A stretch of 64,000 bases of DNA from Ornithodoros turicata (taxonomy: Eukaryota; Arthropoda; Arachnida; Ixodida; Argasidae). Location of the stretch: NCBI RefSeq assembly GCF_037126465.1, contig NC_088201.1:24040550-24104549 (forward strand), written 5' to 3'. The notes beneath the pieces are model-generated. The model worked only from the letters and a program-made list of their open reading frames with translations, made no database searches and was not told the origin of the DNA. The translations under genes and the position numbers were made by a program. Positions 22,206 to 31,455 of this stretch are shown here, in pieces. The first letter of the stretch is position 1. Every line of letters starts with the position of its first letter.

Positions 22206-22845
22206 TGTTTAACCACCCATCACCGGAAACATGGAAATAAACCGTTAATTACGGTGCACTTAATGCGTTTGCAATGAGCAAACATCTGCGGGAGCACTAA
22301 GAAAAAAGTTCATATTTGTCCTTGGCGCAAATTTGAAAACGCCACTGTCAGCGCCTTCTCTGCCCGACACGTTGCACTCCTTTATGTAGGTGGTATCTCT
22401 GAAACGGTGGGCAATATATTTTGCAACCACTGCCAGTGCAGCACGTGCGTTGTGGTGATTTACAGAGAGGTCTACAAACATTTAGTTACTCTCCTTAACA
22501 CATATGGCGTGTTACAAAGTGGAAGGTGATGCAGGTCAAAAGTACTGAGCCGCAGGGAGATATAGGGAATGAAAGGGATAATTTAGAAAACTATAAAATA
22601 ACGTGAAGACTAATATCTGGCTTCACTGTCGGTTACTATACGAAGTACTCTTTACTGTTACAACAAAATCAAATCTCCTGTTTAAGATCAAGGCGTCGGT
22701 AGCTGGTTCAAAACGACAACTTTGCGGCGATTCCTAATACATGCATCCTCCTCGAGGAAGTGTCTTCGCACTGGTAGCAACAACAGCAAAGTCCGGGGAC
22801 GAACTTTTTCATTCTATAGTCTCTTGACATGCACTTCACACTCAG

Positions 22846-23779
22846 CAGTGACGGGCAACGTACTTCAAAATTGTACTTAAAGTAAAGTACCAAGTACCTA
22901 GCACTTGTTGTACTTTAAGTACAGTGCGAAGTACCATACTACCAATGTACTTAAAGTAAAGTACAAAGCACTTGGTTTATGGCCTTAGTAGCTGATGCGC
23001 CACGAAAACCCGAATCATCAAAGAACTTGGCAAAGTAATTTAAAGTACTCATCAAGTATACATTACAAATTTAAATCGTATGCTGGACCTTTCAACGCTT
23101 GGTATAAAAGGTGAGGTAATTATGTTTCGACTGTTATCTTCAGAAAGCTTTTAGCTAGCATCTTGGCCAAGCGCTAGATAGAAAACATGGATAGTTTACA
23201 GCTGACGCATTAATATGAACCTAGACAAATGATTTTGCGACCAAGTTTTACGTTTGTATCGTCAACTGGGTACTGGAAATGTCAATTGGGAAAGGAAGTA
23301 CCGAAGAACAGTACCTTGGACATTGCAGGAATAGCACGCTGGAAGATGTCCTTCATCTCAAAGGCTCTTTCACGGAAAGACGCTCCAAAACTCGCAGCCT
23401 ATGGTCTGCTTCCTCCGGGAATCTGGGGGGGGGGGGGGGATATATTTATTAGAACAAAGAAAAAAAAAGGAGGAAAGGTCAGCCAAACGGTATGTGGTCT
23501 CGCCCGACTATGAGACTATGAGATATAGAGTTCCTTTTTGTTCACGGGACCACTGACCAAGCCTGGCAGTGATCGTCATCATCTCAACACCTCATCTCAT
23601 CTCGGCTACAGTGCTGACGCAGCCCACATGAGTGAGGCTAACAACGGCAAGCCGGTCTCGTCACCACCACCACCACCGAAGAAAAGTGCGTAAAGTACAG
23701 TACAAAGTACACACATTGAAATGTACCCTAAGTAAAGTACAAGTGCTGAGAAATGTACTTCAAGTACCTCCCATCACTG
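22846..23779. mobile_element. Non-autonomous hAT element with perfect 8-bp target duplication
   Basis: Left end CAGTGACGGGCAACGTACTT and right end (complement) CAGTGATGGGAGGTACTTGA form the inverted termini, followed by AAGTAC-rich subterminal repeats at both sides. The flanking octamers are identical: ACACTCAG at 22838-22845 and 23780-23787. An 8-bp duplication and CAGTG-type ends are hAT features. The 934-bp body holds a later LINE tail insertion (23425-23500) and no transposase. Confidence 0.92.
23425..23500 (-). mobile_element. Retroelement 3' end linked to a G15 tract, copy 1
   Basis: A run of 15 G (23425-23439) is followed by ATATATTTATTAGAACAAAG, an A-rich stretch and AAAGGTCAGCCAAACGG. 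Read on the - strand it is GTTTGGCTGACCTTTCC, a T-rich stretch, CTAATAAATATAT and poly(C). Copies at 42291-42360 and 50262-50335 share the layout, which suggests a common 3' terminus with AATAAA. Confidence 0.6.
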
Positions 23780-24062
23780 ACACTCAGTACCATGGCAGCT
23801 TGCGGCTCACGGAGAAAACATTGCATGTCAGGTATCGGCTACAACGATGTTACGTTTCATTACTGCTTCGCTTAATAATGTTGCTTTCCTCAGGTGAATT
23901 CTCTTGACATCGTGCTAATTCCACTTTAAGCCGCGCTGGGCTCCAAGCTCCGATAATGTCGTCATAACGTGAGAATGTCTAAAGCCTTGGTTACTAACAT
24001 GATACCATGCTTTCTCGTTGCAGTCCTGCGAGTAGTTAGAATCCCTACGTTCTGAGCATATA

Positions 24063-24184
24063 CAGGGTGTTTGCTCTAACGTGTCCAGAAACGTTATTTA
24101 AAGCGAGCGGTAAAAGAGAAACGCGCGCTACTTTTCTTTTATCACTCGCTTTAAATGTAATTTCAGGACACGTTTAACACCCTG
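24063..24184. mobile_element. TA-flanked palindromic MITE
   Basis: CAGGGTGTTTGCTCTAACGT on the left and its inverted counterpart (complement CAGGGTGTTAAACGTGTCC) on the right. Both arms continue into a shared TTTAAAGCGAG block of about 60 bases. TA flanks both ends (24061-24062 and 24185-24186), as in Tc1/mariner-type insertions. Confidence 0.85.
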
Positions 24185-24678
24185 TATAGGGCTCAGCAGA
24201 GTACGTTGTCTGTCCTCGGTTTTTACCCGAAACTTTAGCGCTGCGCTGTCGTCGCCTCAAACAGCCCAAGCACTTCCTTGAGTTCCGCGCAAATCGCAAG
24301 CAACGAACCACAATATGATAGGAGCTCAAAGACATGGGCATAATGATTATAGCTTGCGGAAATCGTCATTGCGCCAACCATTTGCTCAGCCCTCGCAACC
24401 GCCAATTCCGCGCCACAAGTATACTCGAAACCACGCTTGTGCGGGTAGCTCCTCTAGGCGTGTACTTGTTTGGCAGCAAGGCAAACGGAATACGCTTGCA
24501 AATAACAATGAAACCACCGCTGCCTGAAACTGCCAAGGTCTTCTTGAAGAACCCGCTTTTACGCTCAAACTGCCGCTATAGGTGTCATACTCGACAGAAG
24601 CGGAGGACTATCAGGACCACGCCTATTTGGGCGTGTAGATGGATACGGCAGCCACCTTATTAGTGATTAATCGTCAAT

Positions 24679-24703
24679 ATATATATATATATATATATAT
24701 ATA
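24679..24703. repeat. (TA)n microsatellite
   Basis: TA dinucleotide run immediately left of the fold-back at 24702-25461. A second run follows that element (about 25458-25478), consistent with insertion into a TA tract. Confidence 0.85.
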
Positions 24704-25461
24704 CGGGGTGTTTCAGTTAAATCCCCGGGCTAAATAATTCGCGAACCGGTGCACCAATCGAATAACTTTCTTTTTTACAAGTATCTGTCCAATACCGCCT
24801 ACAAGATGCGCACTGCGTAAATGAGCGGGAGGCGCTCATTATTTAAATGAAAATTGGAATGAGTTTCGTGAAAAAAGCTAACTTCTAAAGCAATGCGCCG
24901 TTGGCATTAAAATGGGTACTACCCCTTTTGGGACCTTCAGTGGACACCTTTTAGAGAAAAATCTGCCACCGAAGCGGGTCATTTGTTGCAGTAATTAATT
25001 GTTTTCGGTTTACGTATTTTTGTCGCGGCTGGTCGCGGCGAAGCGCAAAAGGACGTAATTCATTGGTGTAAGGACGTAATTCATTGGTGGACATGGGAGT
25101 GAAAGAGCGTCCTTTTACGCTTCACCGCGACCAGCCGCGACAAAAATATGTAAACCGAAACCAATTAATTACTGCAAAAAATGACCCGCTTCGGTTGCAG
25201 ATTTTTCTCTAAAAGGTATCTACCGAAGGTCCCAGAACGGGTAGTACCCATTTTAATGCCGACGGCGCCCTGCTTTAGAAGTTAGCTTTTTTCACGAAAC
25301 TCATTTGAATTTTTATTTAAATAATGAGCGTCTCCCGCTCATTCACGCGGTGCGCATCTTGTAGGCGGTATTGGACAGATACTTGTAAAAAAGAAAGTTA
25401 TTCGATTGGTGCACCGGTTCGCGAATTATTTAGCCCGGGGATTTAACTGAAACACCCGGTA
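24702..25461. mobile_element. Long fold-back MITE, about 360-bp arms
   Basis: Left end CGGGGTGTTTCAGTTAAATC and right end (complement) CGGGTGTTTCAGTTAAATCC. The arms run from about 24702 to 25050 and from about 25100 to 25461, covering GCGAACCGGTGCACCAATCG, TACCGCCTACAAGATGCGC and GTCGCGGCTGGTCGCGG in inverse order. At the centre, AAGGACGTAATTCATTGGTG is duplicated in tandem. The phrase ATATGTAAACCGAAACC also occurs in the element at 37381-37953, which makes the two distant relatives. Confidence 0.9.
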
Positions 25462-25479
25462 TATATATATATATATAGG

Positions 25480-27060
25480 ACAAATAGGTTAATATATCAG
25501 ACGGCTACGAAGCTGAATAAAAGTGAAATAATAAGACTTGGACCACAGATTACAGGAACGTTAACAAAAACTATTGTGGACCTTTTCGCTTTCCTTTCAG
25601 CGTTCTTTCTTTCTCTTTATTTCCCTTCACACGTACGTATCAATATGGTAATCGGGAATTTTCGCTGGCATCGGTAATGAACAGTGATATTATTTTTACA
25701 CAGAAGAGGGCCTTTATATGTTTTTAATACTTTTGCCCTGTTCGAGGTTCTAATGACGTCTTCTTGGGAAACCTGTGCTTGGCATTCACTTTTGATACAC
25801 GCAGCGGTTTTATAACTGACTGCGTAGACTTGGCTTCTACTATTAGGAAAATTATAATCAACAGTGTGCGCCATATTGCGTGCCACAAGCACATGTATAT
25901 GTAAACCTTTAGGTGCACCACCAACACCTACACCGTCAAACATTAAGACACTAATTACGCGTTGTGTTGCGGCCATAGTTTATTATAAGTCGTCTAGACG
26001 CCAACAATGAATATACATGTCCACGCATATTTGTCAACGCACAACGTTACCGCGTTACCGCGTCACAATGTGATTACCAGTGGGCTGATGCTGTATAGCA
26101 ATGCGTTTACTACTTGTCTGCACAGCGTCGGTCCTCCATGCAGAAGCGAGGTAATATTACTGTTTACTGATCTTTACGCTGTCAATAGGTACTTTTACCG
26201 CAACAATCGTGACATGGCGCACAACATTACCAATTATTCGCGAACTTGGCAATAGTTTAGCAGCCGCCCTCCAGCGACCTTGAAGGAAACCCAACGGATT
26301 TCCTAAAGAGAGAGTAAGCTCGCTTATCCCTCCATTAGGTTCTCATTACATGTGTAGCCCAAAGGCCTCGACCATCACACAGTACAATAGAAACGCACAC
26401 AATCATCTATTTTTCCATCCTCGGCCTGCACGGAAAAAGAAAGTGATCGAAGTTTGGTGCTGAGTGAAAACGCAATAATAAAGGTAACGATCCACGAAAC
26501 CTTGGTTTCGAATGGCGTAATAGTTTTATTTATATATTTATGTTTCGATCCTTCGTTTGAACAACCGACAACTTATGTTCCGCTTAATTTGAAACGGTAC
26601 TTTTTAATTTCTTAACATTTGTTTGCCATCCTTCGGTGCGGTGTGAAAGTTGCCAGGGGTGGAAAGTGATAAAAAAGTAAAAAACATGGTGTGAAGCACA
26701 CTATAGCGTAAACACTTGAGCAGGTAAAATCTGGCTGGTTTAAAAACGTGGCGAATGGCATAAAACCCAGAGGATACGAGCGAGGTTCTTGTACAGTGGA
26801 ATGCAATTCCAGAAAAAGTCGAATAGCATGAACACAATTTCCATTTCTATGCAAGTCAAACTTTTAATCAAATCAAGTGGTTTTGTTAGTCTTTACTTGG
26901 TTCGTTAACTGTACTTAGCTCTCTCTTTGGGAAAAATATGGAAATGCGCTATGATCTAATTAAAGGGTCCAGTTTGCTTTGATGTCAAACTCCACACAAT
27001 TTGAAGCCCCATCTGGTGGCATTTCCTCGGACACCTTTCCTCTGCTACATTGACGTGCAT
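25480..27060. other. Intronic sequence without recognised features
   Basis: AT-rich DNA between the long fold-back and the 3' splice region. I recognised no repeat termini and no coding resemblance. Confidence 0.4.
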
Positions 27061-27069
27061 TGCAGGCTG

Positions 27070-27145
27070 TTATCATCACCATCACCATCATCACCGCCAC
27101 CACCGCCACTACCACCTGGCATGCATTGCTTGGGGGGGGGGGGGG
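27070..27145. repeat. (CAT/CAC)n microsatellite and G14 tract
   Basis: Imperfect ATCACC/CCACCG repeats (27070-27117), then a run of 14 G (27132-27145), about 155 bases upstream of the second homeobox exon. Confidence 0.85.
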
Positions 27146-27300
27146 AGTAGTTGCGCCATGCTGGATTAGAAGAACTTACTGTTGAGCAGGACTACTTTCT
27201 GTCAATGCAGTTCGCATTACTCTGAAAGTTATTCGTGGAATTGCGATTATTGCTGCGCGGTAGAAGAACTGGTGTCTAACTTTTGTCAATTTCCTTGCAG

Positions 27301-27562
27301 GCGACAAACAGCCGAGGAACGGGAAGCCGAGCGGCACGCAGCGAATCGACTCATGATGTCCTTGCAAGCTGAAGTGGTAGGCAAGTCAATCTACGAAGGT
27401 GCCCGAGACTCGATATGCTTGAGCAATGCCTCCTTGCACGCACTGCAGTCACTACAGCCGTGGGCTTCCGAAGCGGCGGCTGCCGGAGCCTTGCATGCAG
27501 CACAGGCCGAACGGGGATCGGCCTACCTGGGACCTCCATCGCTGGCGTCGCCCCTCTGTTGA
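27301..27562 (+). CDS. TLX (C15) ortholog: TLX/C15-family homeobox protein, terminal coding exon
   Basis: Opens after TTTCCTTGCAG and completes homeodomain codon 57 (AG from the previous exon plus G). It then encodes [18 protein letters not shown], the strongly conserved TLX extension after the homeodomain, then a coiled stretch and the conserved C-terminal phrase [11 protein letters not shown]. The last 30 residues are Ala-rich and unlike vertebrate TLX proteins; translation stops at TGA 27560-27562. About 86 residues are encoded, a usual length for the last TLX exon. The acceptor, shared reading phase and family match on both sides of the intron make the exon pair firm. The gene is single-direction with no coding neighbour; both flanks are transposon-rich. 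Confidence 0.95.
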
Positions 27563-28400
27563 CTCTCTGTGATCTCGGGAACATGAACGGCGCACCCCTC
27601 TCTTTCATGGGCATTACGTGATTTCGCCAAACATGGACCATGACGGCCTTCCTGGACGAAGCTGAGCGCCACATGCACTGCAATAAGCGCGACAGAGTGC
27701 CATGCCTCCTACTGACGGAACAACAACTAGTCCTGTGGATTGATACTCTTGGACGGGCGGGTGGAAGTGCGCGTCTTGATAGGTTTCAATAGTCTTCCGC
27801 TTTGTGTGCCCATCGGATTTTGCCGAGCACGGGTCGCTGCGATCCGAATGAACTGCTTGTTTTGTGTGTGTTGTCTTCTTGCAAAGTACATGACAAGATG
27901 TAGACAGGACTCATCACGTGCGGAACATACTGTAGTATTAGCTACTGTTGATATCTGCGATACCGTAGTTTCTTTGTTGCTTGTGTATACTCTCAGACAC
28001 TTGTCAGCCATTACAGCAGGAGGGGGAGAACAGAACGAAGTGGAAAATGTCACGAGGCCTATAAAGCACCTTAGCGGAAACCTGGGGGTCGGGCGAGGCG
28101 CCAGAAAATTGATTGCAGCAGGCGCCATGGTCGCTAAAGATATGATCAAACCACATTAATAAGGACGTAGAATTTCCTCCAGTTATACAATCTAATGGAA
28201 CTGAAAAGAAACATGAAACAAAGATTGCGATTGCACGAATTTGAGTTGCATTTTCGCATACTACAACGTAGAAACTACGGCACTTATACATGTTATAAAA
28301 GGTAGAAACCGCAGCTCGATGAGGCCACAATTTACATTAATTTCGTTAGATTTTTGCAGTTGTTCGATTAGGGGAACGCATTATGAAATAAAAGGCATAG
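27563..28400 (+). other. Probable 3' untranslated region
   Basis: Follows the TLX stop codon. It lacks recognised repeats at its start. An AATAAA occurs near 28384-28391 (GAAATAAAAGG) and could serve polyadenylation. Transcript limits cannot be set from sequence alone. Confidence 0.4.
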
Positions 28401-30900
28401 CATGTGTTGCAGCTCACAGTGAGAGCCAACAGGACTCTGCAGTGCACGTAAACCAAGTGTGTGGTGACTCAACCACGCGTATTGCACAGTTGGACCTTCT
28501 TGCACGATTCATCCATTCAGGGTGTAGTTGGTGTCTGCAAGAAAAGTGCGAATGTTCAGTAACTTGTCTGACGGGTGGAGGCTTCCCTGAAGCAGAGCAG
28601 CCCAAAACAGTTGTCCGTATATTTATCCGTGTCTATTTCGAGTATTTTGATTTATTTATTTTTTCATCTTACGCGGTTGTGAGACTGCCTGCTATTGATC
28701 CCGTCACGTCTCCGTCTTCACACGTATTTGGCTTACCCGAAACGGCAGCCGACGGTGGTTTTGATGTCATGGAATCAGTTATGACTCCGTGATATGGGAA
28801 ATGTCGCCGAGCTGGTATAGAGCTGCACAAATTGCAATTTAGTCAAAACGCTAGGTACTGGTAGCAGATTGCCCAACTATACGGCAACCATGCAGCTATC
28901 CGAATGCTTGTTTTTTTCTACTTTTGACACAAACAAAGAACTGTCTAATAACGATAATGTCACATTCCCATAACATGACTGTTGTCCGATTCGATTGACA
29001 TTGACTCAAGGCGAGCTTAGGTCACGACTGTTTATCTGCTCTGCTCACCAAGAGGGTAGCTTCCCCCGGCACCAAGATTACTGTTGCTACTTCGCAGCTT
29101 TGAGGAAAACTAATGTGAAACTATTTACCTCACCAATAAACTGCCTAATCAGAGCCACACAAATGCATTGAAACTGAACTCAGCGGAGCGTAACATGATC
29201 TCTACACAGCACCTCCTCATGCTGAAGAGGACACCTGAAATCCAACATCTACAGTGAATGTTGAAGTTAGAGTTGAAGAGCTCCGTTTCACAGCACTAGG
29301 GTTTCTTGTTCTCGGCAATTACATTTTTCGAAAATGATTGTAGTCTTTCGTGCAATTTTTAGCGAAATTCTCTTTGAAGCAAGTTATGCGTATTCACTTT
29401 TACGAAACGTTGTACAACTAAATGTTTATTACGTGCAATTAAATCAACCGCGCCCGCGCGAGAGACAGTGCACCAGCAGACCGTAGTATAGACTCTACAT
29501 CATTTTGCAGAATATATACGTAGACTTCACATTGAGCTTCGAGTCAGTAAACAATTAGTACACATCCATGCACAACAATATGTTGTTGTTGTTTTTTTTT
29601 CATTCACGATCCAATATAAATCAGTGAGACAGCTTCGACTGACACCTGAATGATTCACCCCTACACGCTCCAGCGCATTGAGTTCTTCCTCTTCACACTG
29701 ATGTTCTGTAGAGTATGACTATACATCATCACAAGCTCGTCTTTTTAACTGACCTGCATTATCATTTGACGTGAAGAGAAAAGAATATTCTCAGGAATAG
29801 GTCGCAGACACAACCTCGTTCTCGGCCGCTGCCTAATTCCGCCGAATTCATAACGAAATTGCTGGCGTACGGTTATCGGCGGGTTTGCGTAAGTACCGAG
29901 AACGAGAAACCCTGGTCGGCATTGTATCATCTGCGGTTCGTGTACGTGGCACGTGATCCTGCTCATGTACTTCCACCCCCTATACATCAACTTGTTAGAT
30001 AGAGTAAGTTCCGTAGAACCTTTTCAACGGGGGCTATGCAAGTCGGGCTCTAACGTACGGGTGAGTGATTAGAAGTAGTAAAATGCGCTAGTGGTTGTTT
30101 CGAATTCATAATAAATGTAGGTTCTCATCGAGGTCAGTGGGATGCCACTTGTCTCCCAATTAAAATGCACGACTGAGTGGTCCTCTCCTAAAGGTGGTGG
30201 GACAGGAATCATAAATATAAAAACACGATATTTACTTGCTCGAAAAAATGACTCCGACAGGTCACTGTATCTCACGCAGACGGTTTGTCGCGAACACCAA
30301 GGTGACTCTTCAGTGCATTGCAGTTTGTGCCATATCACTTGGACATCGCTGAGAGCGTCAAATGTATATAAAGTAGGTTAAGTGAGTAGAAGATTGGAAA
30401 ATAAGTTTGGGTTGTTGAAATTGGAGCCATGCCATAAATGTCCACGACATAACGAGGCTCCCATGCATTGTTGTGCACCTGATGCGCATTGTAAATATTT
30501 GTAATATTTGCATCAAATAAATTCAACCAACTCCGAGGCAGCGTTGTTGTACGAATCTATGAAGCCGTGCACGTATTACGGGCAGGACGTTTTTTCAACA
30601 CAGTAAACCGAATAAGGAAGCTGTATACTTTTAAGCAGATCATGGAACAACAACAACAGCAGCAGCAGCAGCTGCAGCTACATGCATGACGATGGGATGT
30701 GGTATTTCACCGCAGGAATTGCGATACCCTACCTCAGTGCACAGAACCAAAGCAGCCAGCCCGTTAGAAATCTCATTGTAAGAAAACTGGATGCTAAACC
30801 TGAGCCGCAACTGAAAACCGAAAACGAAAGAGATGAAGAACGTATCGGCTTTGAGAGTTTGCGCAACACTTGATGCATTGCAAAGTCTAAAGCAAGTGTA
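28400..30900. other. Unassigned intergenic sequence
   Basis: Open frames here (one of 183 codons at 28241-28792) begin without a convincing ATG context and match no family I know. There is a T-rich tract near 29585-29600 and a CAG-type microsatellite at 30649-30672. Confidence 0.4.
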
Positions 30901-31152
30901 ATGATTCAATTAATCGGGCCTGGAACACTTGGACTACAGGAATTACTGGAACACTTTTCGTTCACTCTGCAGCCATATTGAAAGTTTACGTGTTTTGCGG
31001 TGGAATACTTGGTATAACGTCCTCAACACCTTATGGTCCTGTTGAACCAACACCTAATAGACAACAGAGAAGGCCTCACCACACTTTCAATAACGTCATG
31101 CACCTGGCCCGGCTGCCATATACATTTTCAATTAGTGAGAGCCAACGCTTAG

Positions 31153-31455
31153 CCTGGATGCCCAGCACCCCCGACGTCTTCGCCTCCCTTGCGCCAGACC
31201 TATACGGATGTTGTCAAGAGGACCGCTGCGGTTCCACAAATTGGTGCACATATAAGCACACCGCTCCCTCCGCGCCTGAGGCAGTCTGAGCGACAAGTGA
31301 GCAGTGGTGCCCCGGCAGCTGTGCTGGTCCCCCTGATTCTAGCCGTCCTCAAGCCCATCTTAGCGGCGTACCCGGACGCCGCTGGACTCCAGGAGGTCCA
31401 GGCCTCTCTCGCTGCTGAAAAGTTTCTGACCGCGGGTCATGGACCATCTGTATAA
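31153..31455 (+). pseudogene. I-clade LINE A, ORF1 (gag) C-terminal remnant
   Basis: An open stretch of about 100 codons, rich in Pro, Ala and Ser, with YTDVVKRTAAVPQI near its start. It ends at TAA 31453-31455, overlapping the first 17 bases of ORF2. Its position directly before an endonuclease-RT frame identifies it as the end of ORF1. The zinc knuckles expected upstream were not found, so the element is 5'-truncated or decayed. Confidence 0.6.

Larger units (their letters stand above)
8626..27300 (+). other. 18.7-kb intron of the TLX-family gene
   Basis: Starts GTGAGT at 8626 and ends TTTCCTTGCAG at 27300, with a CTAAC branch-point-like sequence at 27276-27280. It splits the codon for homeodomain Arg57. 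It contains hAT elements, MITEs, SINE and LINE fragments and several non-repetitive blocks listed separately. No alternative exon with coding resemblance was recognised. Confidence 0.9.

Noticed and set aside
28241..28792. 183-codon + strand open frame after the TLX exon
   Set aside because: Contains no recognisable domain, overlaps the probable 3' UTR and lacks a convincing start; treated as a chance frame.
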